From: Methanohalophilus levihalophilus
GTDB lineage: Archaea > Halobacteriota > Methanosarcinia > Methanosarcinales > Methanosarcinaceae
Direction of reading: 5' to 3'
NCBI RefSeq assembly: GCF_017874375.1
Contig: NZ_JAGGLK010000001.1
Location: forward strand, 1 to 64,000
DNA length: 64,000 bases
The notes beneath the pieces were generated by a model, which was not told the DNA's origin, made no database searches, and worked only from the letters and a program-made list of their open reading frames with translations. The position numbers and the translations under genes were made by a program. Positions 44,303 through 54,156 of this stretch are shown here, one piece after another. How positions within the stretch are numbered: position 1 is the stretch's first letter; each line of letters begins with the position of its first letter.

Positions 44303-45208
44303 TTACGCCATCAGTTTGAGAATAAGTGCTTTTTGTGCATGAAGGCGGTTTTCCGCTTCATCAAAAACCACTGAGTGAGGACCGTCCATTACTTCTGCAG
44401 ATATTTCTTCTCCCCTGTGTGCAGGAAGGCAATGCATAACAATAACGTCGTTCTTTGCAGTTTCTACAAGGCGGGAATTAATCTGGTAAGCTTCAAGGTC
44501 ACTAAGTCTTTTATCCCTTTCATCCTCATCACCCATGGAAACCCAGACATCCGTATAAAGAACATCCGCGTCATTTGCAGCTTCCAGTGGATCAGACGTA
44601 ACAAGTACATTTCCACCCATTTCCCTTGCCTGGGCTACGATGTCTTCATCAGGTTCATATCCCGGCGGGCATGCAACAGCTATCTCCATGCCCATCAGGG
44701 CACAACCGAGGATCATGGAATTGCAAACGTTGTTGCCATCTCCGACCCATGTTAGCTTTAGGCCTTTAAGGTGGGATTTGTATTCTTTTATGGTAAGGAA
44801 ATCTGCCAGGATCTGACAGGGATGTTCCTTATCAGAAAGAGCATTAATAACAGGAATAGAGGAGTATTTTGCGAGTTCGGTAACAGTTGAGTGATTGTTT
44901 ACCCTTGCAGTAATGGCTGCAAGATATCGTGAAAGCACCTGGGCAGTATCAGCAATTGTTTCCCCTCTTCCAATCTGGAGATCCCGGTAATTCAGGTACA
45001 ATGCATGCCCTCCCAGATCAGCCATTCCGACTTCGAAGGATACACGTGTCCTGGTTGATGATTTTTCAAAAATCATTCCAAGACTTTTGTTTTTGAGAAG
45101 GTCTGTAACCTTACCTCGCATACGTTTTTCCTTGAGGTCTTCTGCCATTTCCAGGATTTCCATGATCTCATCATGGGAAAGGTCTGCCATTGAGAGCAGG
45201 TGTTTCAT
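44303..45208 (-). CDS. argF: Ornithine carbamoyltransferase
   Basis: A 301-residue enzyme of arginine synthesis that joins carbamoyl phosphate and ornithine to give citrulline. The carbamoyl-phosphate motif is [13 protein letters not shown] (about residues 52-64). The middle motif is [13 protein letters not shown], and the ornithine-binding motif is [14 protein letters not shown] near 262-275. The sequence length is typical. It is the last gene of a minus-strand run behind purD (19-base gap), so they may be co-transcribed. Confidence 0.96.
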   Translation of the reverse strand: MKHLLSMADLSHDEIMEILEMAEDLKEKRMRGKVTDLLKNKSLGMIFEKSSTRTRVSFEVGMADLGGHALYLNYRDLQIGRGETIADTAQVLSRYLAAITARVNNHSTVTELAKYSSIPVINALSDKEHPCQILADFLTIKEYKSHLKGLKLTWVGDGNNVCNSMILGCALMGMEIAVACPPGYEPDEDIVAQAREMGGNVLVTSDPLEAANDADVLYTDVWVSMGDEDERDKRLSDLEAYQINSRLVETAKNDVIVMHCLPAHRGEEISAEVMDGPHSVVFDEAENRLHAQKALILKLMA

Positions 45209-45227
45209 CTAATCAACTCCGTAAGTC

Positions 45228-46532
45228 TTAGTATCCCCGGATCTCTTTCATGTGGTTAACTTTCTTTGCGATCAAGGCTTCAGTTCCAATGTCACTTCTG
45301 TAATGAAGATCGCCTATGATATTCTCAATACCTTCCTGTGCAAGCAGCTCTGCTTTCTTGATGCTGTCTGCAACAGCGACTACGGCAGCGGATCTTGATG
45401 AGGTTGTGTAGATTTTTCCGTTCATCTCATACACGCTGGAGTAGAACAGGATTGCATCGCCCATATCTCCGAAAATAACTTCCTTGTCAGCATCAGGGTT
45501 GTCAGGATAGCCTGCGGGTACAACATACTTGCACACGGTTGCTTTCTTTGCAAACTTAACTTCCAGATCGCCCAGTTTGCCGTTTGCGATGGCATCGATG
45601 ACATCTGTCATGTCAGTTTCGAGAAGTGGCAGAACGTTCATAGCTTCCGGATCACCAAAACGTGCATTGAACTCAATGACTTTTGGTCCGGCCTTTGTTA
45701 GAATAAACTGTCCGTAAAGAATTCCTTTGTAACCGACACCTGTTACTGATTTAAGGGCTTTTACAGTCTGTTTCATGATCTTCTTGCCGGTCTCCAGATC
45801 CTCTGCTACCATGAAAGGAAGTATTACATCGACATCCGAGTATGCTCCCATTCCGCCGGTATTTGGTCCGAGATCATTCTCAAATGCACGCTTGTGATCT
45901 TGTACGCATGGAGCAAAAGCAAGATTTTCTCCATCAACAAAAGCCTGCAGGGTGAATTCTTCGCCCTTAAGGTTTTCCTCAATTACAACTGAATCATTTT
46001 CAAGAAGCTCTTTTGCATACTCGTAAGCTTCATTTGTATCGGTTAGCTGATCCCCCATTATCCTGACACCTTTACCACCTGTAAGGCCGGCAGGTTTCAC
46101 AGCCACATCCTTTAGCTCTGCAATGAATTCCTTTAATCCTTCATCAGATGAAAATACCCTGTATGCAGGACAACCATCAATATTGTTATCATTCATGAAG
46201 TCTCTTGCCCAGGCTTTATCAAATTCTATACAGGCAACTTCCTTCTTTGGACCAGCGACCGGAATTCCTGCATCTTCAAGGGAATTGGCAAGCCCTGCAG
46301 CCAGGGGAGCTTCGGGACCGATTATTGCGATATCGATTTTATTCGCAGTGGCGTAGTCCACTACCCATTTAACATTTGTTTCTTTTTCAAGCAGGAAATC
46401 CTTGCATAGCCTTGCGATTCCCGGATTTTGTTTTGCCATTACTGCATATATTTCAGGGTGTTTTGGACTTCTGGCAATGGCTTTTGCAATAGCGTGTTCT
46501 CTCCCTCCGCCGCCGATAACAAGAACTTTCAT
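45228..46532 (-). CDS. purD: Phosphoribosylamine-glycine ligase
   Basis: A 434-residue GAR synthetase of purine synthesis. The opening [17 protein letters not shown] forms the N-terminal nucleotide-binding fold. ATP-grasp motifs are visible: [14 protein letters not shown] (about 147-160), [11 protein letters not shown], and [16 protein letters not shown]. The C-terminal B domain is complete. Only the plain ligase domain is present, unlike fused eukaryotic versions. It lies upstream of argF on the same strand. Confidence 0.96.
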   Translation of the reverse strand: MKVLVIGGGGREHAIAKAIARSPKHPEIYAVMAKQNPGIARLCKDFLLEKETNVKWVVDYATANKIDIAIIGPEAPLAAGLANSLEDAGIPVAGPKKEVACIEFDKAWARDFMNDNNIDGCPAYRVFSSDEGLKEFIAELKDVAVKPAGLTGGKGVRIMGDQLTDTNEAYEYAKELLENDSVVIEENLKGEEFTLQAFVDGENLAFAPCVQDHKRAFENDLGPNTGGMGAYSDVDVILPFMVAEDLETGKKIMKQTVKALKSVTGVGYKGILYGQFILTKAGPKVIEFNARFGDPEAMNVLPLLETDMTDVIDAIANGKLGDLEVKFAKKATVCKYVVPAGYPDNPDADKEVIFGDMGDAILFYSSVYEMNGKIYTTSSRSAAVVAVADSIKKAELLAQEGIENIIGDLHYRSDIGTEALIAKKVNHMKEIRGY

Positions 46533-46644
46533 TTATAAACCTCATTTCTAAAAAAGTTTAACATAAATTTCAATAGGTGCTTTCTCTGATTTTGATAGAT
46601 TGATAGATTCCTGATACACAATAAATAGTTTCCGATCTATGTTT

Positions 46645-47202
46645 TCACACATCATCGCCTGCTTTTTCAAGAATCCGGGAGGCTCTGGCAAGCGGAATCA
46701 ACTCTATGTTTTTAGCCTTAAGGTTCTCCAGTGCTCCCTCTTCCCTGTCAACTACCGTAATCACCGTGTTGACAACAACACCTTCGCTCCTGAGAACATC
46801 GATTGCATCAATAACTGATCCACCGCTTGTTGTGACATCTTCTATCAGGATCACAGTTTCTCCCTTGTTAACATCCCCTACAAAACGTCCACCTGTTCCG
46901 TAATCCTTCTCTGATTTTCGGATCAGGAGTAATGGATCTTCTGTTATCAATGACACAGCAGTTGCGAGAGGCACCCCCCCCAGGGCTACTCCGCCGATTC
47001 TGTCAACCTGCATATCCCTGATCTTCTCTGAAGCCATTTCTGAAATCAGTTTCAGGACTTTTGGCATGGAAGTTGCTTTTTTAATGTCAATATAATATCG
47101 GCTCTTATTCCCGGAAGCAAGAGTGAAATCCCCGAATCGAATGGCTTCGCAATCCCTGAGAGCTGTAATCAAATTATCTTCTGTATATTCCATGTAAACC
47201 AT
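46645..47202 (-). CDS. pyrE: Orotate phosphoribosyltransferase
   Basis: A 182-185-residue type I phosphoribosyltransferase that makes OMP from orotate and PRPP. The PRPP-binding motif is VILIEDVTTSGGSVIDAI (about 115-132), with LASGNKSRYYIDIKKAT near the N-terminus and IGGVALGGVPLATAV. ATG 47202 follows GGGGAG very closely, while ATG 47193 (MEYTEDN) is the alternative start. It begins 6 bases after the stop of carS, so the two share an mRNA. Confidence 0.95.
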   Translation of the reverse strand: MVYMEYTEDNLITALRDCEAIRFGDFTLASGNKSRYYIDIKKATSMPKVLKLISEMASEKIRDMQVDRIGGVALGGVPLATAVSLITEDPLLLIRKSEKDYGTGGRFVGDVNKGETVILIEDVTTSGGSVIDAIDVLRSEGVVVNTVITVVDREEGALENLKAKNIELIPLARASRILEKAGDDV

Positions 47203-47208
47203 CTCCCC

Positions 47209-47730
47209 TCACCAAGGTTCTTTTTTGACCCCAAGCAGGTATCCGATTATGTTTGTTGTGATATGAAGCAGAGGTGTAATGATAATTACTGCCAGTGCCA
47301 CAGATGAAGTAAAATTGCTGAAAAACCAGGCAGGGCTTGTAATAATCGTAATTAGCCATGCACCGGCAACGAAATCAAGCTGGTCGACCCCGGGCAGGGG
47401 TGCACCTCTTTTCTTCCCGATTCTTCGCTTGACAAAACTCATGGCCATATCCCCAAACAATGAACCAACTGCCAAGGAAGCCGTGACTAGAAAAGCTGAA
47501 AAAACCGAATCTCCAAAAGACGGAAGGTTAATTCCGAAAACCTGGATGTCTCCCATCCAGAAAAGCATCATTCCCAGAATTATTCCGCAAAGAGAACCGG
47601 CTACAAATCCGCGAATTGTCTTCCCGTCGCCGAGAATCCTGTTCCCGTCAGCCATGGTCCGGCCACCATCGATGGGTCTTCCTCCACCAAAAAGGGCAGC
47701 ACAGGGGCTGGGAATGTATGCGGGTAACAT
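47209..47730 (-). CDS. carS: CDP-archaeol synthase
   Basis: A 173-residue integral membrane enzyme with about five TMs. It transfers CTP to digeranylgeranylglyceryl phosphate, giving CDP-archaeol for archaeal polar lipids. The conserved start is LPAYIPSPCAALFGGG, then RPIDGG and GDGKTIRGFVAGSLCG (about 33-48). A cytoplasmic basic loop VKRRIGKKRGAPLPGVDQLDF follows the third TM. It is the first gene of the carS-pyrE pair. Confidence 0.93.
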   Translation of the reverse strand: MLPAYIPSPCAALFGGGRPIDGGRTMADGNRILGDGKTIRGFVAGSLCGIILGMMLFWMGDIQVFGINLPSFGDSVFSAFLVTASLAVGSLFGDMAMSFVKRRIGKKRGAPLPGVDQLDFVAGAWLITIITSPAWFFSNFTSSVALAVIIITPLLHITTNIIGYLLGVKKEPW

Positions 47731-47872
47731 TAACCAGAGTGCAATAACAATTATCTCAAGCGTAATATCAGTCCCTAATCTTTGTTTCCAATATAATGAC
47801 CCTTTATTAAGATTTTTCCATCCGGCTAAAACGATGGCTTATACGAGCTCTTCAATTGCCTTATGGCATTGA

Positions 47873-47881
47873 TTTATATAC
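47873..47881 (+). promoter_or_regulatory. TATA box of the ccmF genes
   Basis: TTTATATAC lies 37-45 bases before ATG 47918. It predicts a transcription start near 47905 and a very short 5' leader. Confidence 0.55.
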
Positions 47882-47917
47882 TTCCCATTCTAATTCCAGT
47901 TCAGGTTTGAAGAAGGG

Positions 47918-48856
47918 ATGCATTTGGAACTGGATTCTGATTTAATATCAAAAAACAATCTCGTATCTGCAACGGTTTTTTCGTTTACTGCCCTTGTAAT
48001 TTTAATAACAATTGGAATGCTCACACCCCTTATTGTAAGGTTCACTATAGGTGTGGAACTCAGCATGGATGCTGAATATTTCAATCTCCGTACAGGTCCA
48101 TTTGCGATACTTCTGACCTTGATTTTATCCGCCTGTCTTCTTGCAGGAAAATACTCGCAAAAACAGGTTGGCCTATTTGTTGGAGGCGTTATCTTAGTTT
48201 CCCTTCTATTTCTGTTTATCTCACCGACGGGAGACTGGAAAACAGATTTAATCCTGCCAATTTTTATGGGCTCGCTTCTGGTAGTCTTGTACAGATTGGT
48301 TACGATTACAAAAGAGCGACAAGGAAACGCACTTGTCCGGGGAATAGGGGCACATATTATTCATATAGGTATCCTATTGATTATTTTTGGTGTAATTGCC
48401 AGTTCTGCTATGAAAGTTGAAGACTCTGCAATACATTCAGAGAACACTCCCGTTTAGTTTGAGAATCTGGATTATAACATAATAGTTACAGGTATGAGTT
48501 CAGGTTATGAAGGAACTCCCTACAGGGAATATCCGGGTTCCTCTTATGTAACTCACATAGGATTTGATGTCTACAAAAATGGTGCCTACTTTGATTCAGG
48601 ATCACTTGATTACATAACCGATATTAAATGGAGGCAGACTTACACAACCACTTACATAAATCGCGGTCTTGGCGAGGAGCTTTTCATAGCACCGCGCGCG
48701 ATTGATGAGGAAAATAGTGCTATTGATCTTTATGTTCGTGTCGTGCCTTTCATAACTTTTGTCTGGGCCGGAATTTCACTGATGCTTCTGGGAATGATAA
48801 TACTTCTTGCTCCGGGATTGCTTCCAGCAGGTGATAAAAGGGAGGCTAAAAAATGA
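47918..48856 (+). CDS. ccmF: CcmF C-terminal half, with in-frame UAG
   Basis: One frame runs from 47918 to TGA 48856, broken only by TAG at 48455-48457 (codon 180). The N-terminal part has five TMs; the last (GIGAHIIHIGILLIIFGVI) matches the His-bearing helix of CcmF. After the TAG the frame continues FENLDYNIIVTGMSSGYEG through a soluble beta region (about 181-280) to a final TM (FITFVWAGISLMLLGMIILL). This is the order of the CcmF C-terminal half. Translation reinitiating at ATG 48494 would split the periplasmic domain. Read-through as pyrrolysine is the simplest reading; a nonsense mutation is the alternative. It overlaps the next gene by 4 bases (ATGA). Confidence 0.75.
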
Positions 48857-49896
48857 ATTTCGGTATGGTTTTTATATGGGTCTCATTTATTCTTGCGCTT
48901 GGAGCTGCGGTTCTTTCCAGTTCATATGCCGGTAAGTTCCAAAACAAACAATTATCTGGAAGGCTTGAGATTGCAGCTTTTTCCTTGATTTCACTTGCTT
49001 GCATCCTGATCCTGTATTATTTGAACGCAGTGAATGCTTCCTATGCCTATGTGTACCAGCATTCAAGTCTGGATCTTCAATGGTACTACAGACTATCGGC
49101 AATGTGGGCAGGACAGCAAGGTTCACTCTTGTTGTGGGTATGGGGAATAAGTGCAATATTGCTTATTATCAAATACAAATCAAAAAACCTTCCTGAAAAA
49201 TTGATGGAACACACAAGAACAATTTCCTTTCTCATAATTTCAGTATTTTTACTGGTTCTTGTGCTGGATAATCCATTCGCCGTGTATTATGCAAAAGCCC
49301 AGTCTATAGCTGTATCCAACTGGAATCCTTTTGTTCATGCTTATCATCTGACAGATGGTCAGGGAATGAATCCACTCCTTCGCAACCCATGGATGGCTGT
49401 CCATCCGCCAGTTTTGTTTATGGGCTATGCAGCTTTCACAATTCCGTTTGCTGCAGCGATTTCCGGAATGCTGCTAAATGATGATGGATGGAAGAATATT
49501 GCCGGGAATTGGATGAGAGTAGGTTGGCTTTTCCTGACTGCAGGAATAGGTCTCGGGGGTTTCTGGGCCTATGAAGTTCTCGGATGGGGGGCATGGTATT
49601 GGTCATGGGATCCGGTTGAGACTTCTTCACTCATTCCATGGATTGCTTCGACTGCTTACCTGCATACGCAATACAGCAAAAAGGAAGCTTTTAGGTTTAC
49701 TGCACCACTACTTTCGGTTTATTCATTTATACTGGTGGTCTTTGCAACATTTGTGACCAGAAGTGGTATGTGGGTTTCCGTACACTCATGGCAGGACTTC
49801 ACTGCAGAAAGCCTCTTGATTGGCTTGTTTTTAGTAACAATTACTGTTTCAAGCACTTATCTTCTTGCAAAAAGGTACTTTGAAGAACAAAGATAA
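48853..49896 (+). CDS. ccmF: CcmF N-terminal half (heme lyase, WWD domain)
   Basis: A 347-residue membrane protein corresponding to the first half of bacterial CcmF, which attaches heme to apocytochrome c. Typical motifs occur in order: AGQQGSLLLWVWG (about residues 92-104), GMNPLLRNPWMAVHPPVLFM, and the tryptophan-rich heme-binding WWD segment LGWGAWYWSWDPVETSSL near 238-255. About nine TMs are predicted. The protein stops where the second half of CcmF would begin; that half is encoded by the gene just upstream, so the gene order is reversed. This points to cytochrome c maturation in the organism. Confidence 0.9.
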   Translation: MNFGMVFIWVSFILALGAAVLSSSYAGKFQNKQLSGRLEIAAFSLISLACILILYYLNAVNASYAYVYQHSSLDLQWYYRLSAMWAGQQGSLLLWVWGISAILLIIKYKSKNLPEKLMEHTRTISFLIISVFLLVLVLDNPFAVYYAKAQSIAVSNWNPFVHAYHLTDGQGMNPLLRNPWMAVHPPVLFMGYAAFTIPFAAAISGMLLNDDGWKNIAGNWMRVGWLFLTAGIGLGGFWAYEVLGWGAWYWSWDPVETSSLIPWIASTAYLHTQYSKKEAFRFTAPLLSVYSFILVVFATFVTRSGMWVSVHSWQDFTAESLLIGLFLVTITVSSTYLLAKRYFEEQR

Positions 49897-49930
49897 TTTT
49901 TCTTCATTTCCAGATTGTTCAAAAAAGGAA

Positions 49931-51505
49931 TCAGTTGTTATATCCGCAGGAGCCCACCGGTAATTTTGCAAAGTTTTCAGGTACCATCTCGGGATTCTTT
50001 GTTGGTAGGGAAATTGTAAATGTGCTTCCAACTCCCACCTGGCTAGCTACAGAAATCGTTCCCATATGCTGCTCAACAACTTTTTTGCAAATATATAACC
50101 CGACACCTGTGCCATCGTATTTACGCGTGGTTGAGCCATCAATTTGATAGAAACTCCTGAAAATATCGTTAATTTTCTCAGGAGGAATTCCTATTCCTGT
50201 ATCTTTAATTGCAACTTCAATGGAGTTGTCTTTGGGTAATGCCAAAACCTGAATGATTCCGCTTTCAGGGGTAAATTTAATAGCATTATCAAGTAAATGG
50301 AAAAATACTCTCTTAAGGTGTGCTTCATCTCCCCACATTGTAGGAAGTTCTTTAATCTGTTTTTCGATTGTGATCTTTTTCTTAGAAGCCAGAGGTTCCA
50401 TTTCCTTGATGATATCGTCCAGATTCTCCTGAAGATTTACTGAGCAAAAATCAAAATGTACTTGCTCAATGAGTTCTTCACTTGTATAAAGAAGGGAATC
50501 TATTAGATGATGAAGTCTTTCGGCGTTCCGGGAGACAGTTTCAACAGCCTTTTTTTGTGAAGGTGTTAAAATGCCGATTTCATCTGAATTAAGGAGCTTA
50601 CAAAATCCCTTTATGGATATAATTGGTGTTCTTAGTTCCCGGCTGAGGTTCACCATGAAATCGTTTTTCATTTTGTCGAGAACATAATACTCCTGATTTG
50701 CCTGCGTCAGGGCTTCTTCTACTTGTTTGCGTTCAGTGATATCTTCGCCTGAACTGATGGTTCCTATGATCTGGTTATTGTCATCACGCAGTACCACATC
50801 ATGCCAGAAAACTAATCTCTCCTCACCACTTTTGGTGAGAATCGGTTTTTCGGAGAACTCAGGTGGCTCCAGTTTTCCTTCAAGTACCTGTATATAGCCT
50901 GCTTTGATGAAGTCACGAACCCTCTCCGGCAGGAAAATATCAAACCAGTTTTGTCCAATAATTTCTTCCTGAGGATACCCCAGTACTTCTGAAGCTCCTT
51001 TATTTGCCAGAATAATGTTCAGGTTTGTATCCACGACACCAACAACACAATTTGCCACATCTATGTATGTTTGTGCCTGATCCCTTTCACGGAGCAAGGT
51101 ATCGTGAAGTTTCTTTATCCTCATAAGTGAATTAATTCTGGTTTCAAGTTCCAGTGTGTCAACCGGTGCAATGATAAAATCATCGATGTAAGACGTCATT
51201 TCTTCATCAATGTTATCAGATGTAATCAAAAGAATGGGGACGTATTCATCTTTTTTCAGGCTCCCTGCGTGCTTGCAAATTTCATAGCACTTTTGTTCAT
51301 CATGGGAAATGGCGATAATAAGATCCGGATTTCCAGTTTCTTCCTGTGGTTTGGTATCGCTGGAAATTTTATGGATTTCAAAATCATGCCGTAGTCGATT
51401 TTCAATATCTGCAGCAAGTGTATCTGATTCACAGATTAAAAAGACGCTGGGTTTCTCGCTTTGAGATATTTTCATTAACGGCACCTGATAGCTTTTAACA
51501 GACAC
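49931..51505 (-). CDS. PAS histidine kinase with degenerate receiver and H-box
   Basis: A 524-residue soluble protein. Residues ~18-130 resemble a receiver domain, but the phospho-Asp position is replaced (DLIIAISHDE) and the conserved Lys of the KP motif is Ala (DDFIIAPVDTLEL). A PAS domain follows (about 145-265, ending SSGEDITERKQ). The HisKA H-box reads FMVNLSRELRTPIIS: the phosphoacceptor His is Arg. HATPase_c keeps LLDNAIKFTP, DTGIGIPPEK and GTGVGLYICKK, so ATP binding looks intact. It lies convergent to ccmF and downstream of nothing obvious. It may work as a pseudokinase partner. Confidence 0.88.
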   Translation of the reverse strand: MSVKSYQVPLMKISQSEKPSVFLICESDTLAADIENRLRHDFEIHKISSDTKPQEETGNPDLIIAISHDEQKCYEICKHAGSLKKDEYVPILLITSDNIDEEMTSYIDDFIIAPVDTLELETRINSLMRIKKLHDTLLRERDQAQTYIDVANCVVGVVDTNLNIILANKGASEVLGYPQEEIIGQNWFDIFLPERVRDFIKAGYIQVLEGKLEPPEFSEKPILTKSGEERLVFWHDVVLRDDNNQIIGTISSGEDITERKQVEEALTQANQEYYVLDKMKNDFMVNLSRELRTPIISIKGFCKLLNSDEIGILTPSQKKAVETVSRNAERLHHLIDSLLYTSEELIEQVHFDFCSVNLQENLDDIIKEMEPLASKKKITIEKQIKELPTMWGDEAHLKRVFFHLLDNAIKFTPESGIIQVLALPKDNSIEVAIKDTGIGIPPEKINDIFRSFYQIDGSTTRKYDGTGVGLYICKKVVEQHMGTISVASQVGVGSTFTISLPTKNPEMVPENFAKLPVGSCGYNN

Positions 51506-51557
51506 AGTTTAAATCCAATTATATATATAATTATGTAAAAAGCTTGCCTGACAAAGT

Positions 51558-52733
51558 TTAATTCTGTATCAGGCCAATATTCTCTTTTTTGATGACATGA
51601 TCATAATTCTTGTAACCAAGGATTTCTGCAATCATGTCTGTGTGTTTGCCCTTAATTTTCTGGAGTTCCTCGGAATTATAATCAGTAATTCCTTTAGCAA
51701 AAATTTCCCCGTTGCAGTCAATCTCCACAATATCCCCACGATCGAAATTACCTGCAATATCGAGAACTCCTGAAGGGAGTAAACTCATCCGGTTCTGGAG
51801 GGCGTTACATGCGCCTTCATCAACAATGATTTTTCCGGTTGTGCGTGCAAGTAATATCCAGCGAATCCTGTTTGAATGTACATCCTTATCCGCAACGAAC
51901 AGGCTTCCAATATCTTTCCCTTCAACAATATCCTCAATCACTTTTTTTATCTGGCTATTGGCAATTACCATATGACAACCTGCAAGATTGCATATTTTAG
52001 CAGCTTCTATTTTTGTTCTCATACCACCAATGCCTTTGGTGCTTGTAGGGCTGCCACCGTAACTTTCAATTGTAGGCGTGATTTCCTCAATTGTTTTTAG
52101 CAATTTAGCATCTGGATTCCTTTTAGGATTTTTATCGTAGAGGCCGTCAATATCTGAAAGCAATATGAGTATGTCAGCTTCGGTTTTGCTGGCTACCATT
52201 GCTGATAGCTTGTCATTATCCCCAAGAGTTGCTTCAATTTCATGAACGCAGGTGGGATCGTTTTCATTAATGATGGGAATAACTCCATAGTCAAGCAGCG
52301 TGGAAATGCTGTTGCGCAAATTCAGGTAAGTAAGCCTGTTTGTAAAAGATTCGTAAGTCAGCATTATCTGGGCAACATTTAGATTATATTCCCTGAATGC
52401 TTCCATCCATTTCTGCATGAGGATACTCTGGCCCACCGCAGCTGCTGCCTGACGTACTGGTATTTCTTTTGGTCTGCAATTCAGGCCCAACACTTCAATA
52501 CCAACGCCAATAGACCCGGAACTTACTAAAATAACCTGTTTTCCTTCAGCATGAAGACTGGATACCTGTGAAGCCACTCCTTTCATAAAGTCAAGATCAA
52601 GACTTCCGTCTTCCCTGCTAATTGAAGTGGTTCCGATTTTGACCACAATTTTTTGTATGTCTCCCAGTAATTCTTTCCTGGATTTCAAATGTGTTGGCTC
52701 CTCAGTAATATCGTAATCCATTTCAAAGCGCAT
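51558..52733 (-). CDS. proB: Glutamate 5-kinase with PUA domain
   Basis: About 391 residues. It makes gamma-glutamyl phosphate, the first step to proline. The kinase domain (about 25-290) has IVVKIGTTSIS, LVSSGSIGVG, INENDP and GTGGMRTK-like GIGGMRTKIEAAK. A C-terminal PUA domain (about 300-375) has LLPSGVLDIAGNFDRGDIV. It overlaps the end of proA. ATG 52733 is used; TTG 52739 and ATG 52721 are alternatives and none has a strong RBS, so coupling to proA translation is likely. Proline pathway genes also serve osmotic adaptation. Confidence 0.95.
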   Translation of the reverse strand: MRFEMDYDITEEPTHLKSRKELLGDIQKIVVKIGTTSISREDGSLDLDFMKGVASQVSSLHAEGKQVILVSSGSIGVGIEVLGLNCRPKEIPVRQAAAAVGQSILMQKWMEAFREYNLNVAQIMLTYESFTNRLTYLNLRNSISTLLDYGVIPIINENDPTCVHEIEATLGDNDKLSAMVASKTEADILILLSDIDGLYDKNPKRNPDAKLLKTIEEITPTIESYGGSPTSTKGIGGMRTKIEAAKICNLAGCHMVIANSQIKKVIEDIVEGKDIGSLFVADKDVHSNRIRWILLARTTGKIIVDEGACNALQNRMSLLPSGVLDIAGNFDRGDIVEIDCNGEIFAKGITDYNSEELQKIKGKHTDMIAEILGYKNYDHVIKKENIGLIQN

Positions 52734-54063
52734 CTTCAATTTTCAAATTCAGTTCTTGATGCGTATAGCTCTTTGCATCCGAACCGCTGTAATCGGCAAC
52801 TTTGTCACCGTTTCCGATGAGAATATACTTGTAAATAACCAGTCCTTCCATTCCAACAGGACCCCTTGCATGGATTTTGTTTGTGCTTATTCCTACTTCA
52901 GCACCTTTTCCATACCTGAAACCATCAGCAAATCTTGTGGAGGCATTTATCATCACACTTGATGAATCAACAAGAGCGGCGAAATCCTTCTTTTTCTGTT
53001 GGTTTTCGGTGACAATTGCGTCGGTATGATGTGATCCGTATTTATTGATATGATCAATTGCTTCTTCCATATCGCCTACAATTTTTACTGAAAGAATCAG
53101 ATCATTGTATTCGGTACGCCAGTCATCATCTGTAGTGCTTTTTGCGGATATTGCTTCTTTGTATGCAAAACCCATTGATTTCTCATCAAGTCTTAATTCA
53201 ACATCTGAGTTTGTGAAAGTCTTGAACATCTCCGGCAAAAACGTCTCTGCGATTTCAGAATGCACCAGCATGGTTTCCATGGCGTTGCAAACCGCAGGAT
53301 ACTGGACTTTTGAATCAAGACATACATTAACAGCCTTTTCGATATCAGCTTCATTATCAACATATACATGGCATATGCCATCAGCATGTCCAAGTACAGG
53401 TATTTTTGTGTTATCCTGTATGTATTTCACAAATTCGTTGGAACCCCTTGGGATAAGTAGATCGATGTGGTTATCAAAAGAAAGAATGTCCATCACTTCT
53501 TCCCTTGTTTCCATCAACTGGAATGCTTCCTCGGGAATTCTTTCGGTATTCTTAATTGCATCCTTGAGGATGTTGAAAATGGTACGATTGGAATTGAGAG
53601 CTTCACTTCCGCCCTTGAAGATAGTGGCATTCCCACTCTTCAGGCAAAGTGACATGACCTGTGGGACAACATCAGGTCTTGATTCAAAAATGACTCCTAT
53701 AAGGCCGATTGGACAGCTGACCTTGTAAAGCACGAGTCCTTTATCAAGTTCAAGACATTGCAGGGTTTCGCCGGTTGGATCATCAAGCTTCATCACATCC
53801 TTTATTCCGGCAATCATTCCATCAATCTTGCTGTCATTTACTTTCAGCCTGTCAACAAGAGCCTGTGAAAGCTTGTTTTCCTGAAGCATTTTCCCGGCAA
53901 TTTCCAGATCCTTTTTGTTTGCTTCAAGTATTGCTTCCCTGTTTTTCCCGAGTGCTTCTGCCATATTTTCAAGAGCTTTGTTCTTAATGGCAGTATTTAC
54001 ACTGGAGAGTCGGATGGATGCGTTTTTTGCTTCAATGACTTTACTTTCAATATCACTGGTCAT
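52723..54063 (-). CDS. proA: Gamma-glutamyl phosphate reductase
   Basis: A 446-residue NADPH-dependent reductase that turns glutamyl phosphate into glutamate semialdehyde. Typical motifs are CPIGLIGVIFESRPDV (about 115-130), KGGSEALNSN, PRGSNEFV, and the catalytic Cys in VQYPAVCNAMETMLVH (about 281-296). A C-terminal PVGMEGL segment is present. It is slightly longer than bacterial ProA. It starts the proA-proB pair, with a 5' region facing the mcr terminator. Confidence 0.96.
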   Translation of the reverse strand: MTSDIESKVIEAKNASIRLSSVNTAIKNKALENMAEALGKNREAILEANKKDLEIAGKMLQENKLSQALVDRLKVNDSKIDGMIAGIKDVMKLDDPTGETLQCLELDKGLVLYKVSCPIGLIGVIFESRPDVVPQVMSLCLKSGNATIFKGGSEALNSNRTIFNILKDAIKNTERIPEEAFQLMETREEVMDILSFDNHIDLLIPRGSNEFVKYIQDNTKIPVLGHADGICHVYVDNEADIEKAVNVCLDSKVQYPAVCNAMETMLVHSEIAETFLPEMFKTFTNSDVELRLDEKSMGFAYKEAISAKSTTDDDWRTEYNDLILSVKIVGDMEEAIDHINKYGSHHTDAIVTENQQKKKDFAALVDSSSVMINASTRFADGFRYGKGAEVGISTNKIHARGPVGMEGLVIYKYILIGNGDKVADYSGSDAKSYTHQELNLKIEDAL

Positions 54064-54156
54064 GAGTACCGCCTGTTTATGGAGATTATGAATAGAATGG
54101 CCATATACAGATAAAACTATCGGATTTCAGATAGGTTACCCTATGGGTTAATGAAT

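Noticed and set aside
47279-47872. 197-residue plus-strand frame antisense to carS
   Set aside because: It overlaps the well-supported carS gene completely and its sequence is a Pro/Ser-rich shadow.
47918-48457. Treating 47918-48457 and 48494-48856 as two separate genes
   Set aside because: Both lie in the same frame, separated only by a TAG and 12 sense codons. The combined product has the order of a CcmF C-terminal half, while the second piece has no RBS and would lack a membrane signal at its start.
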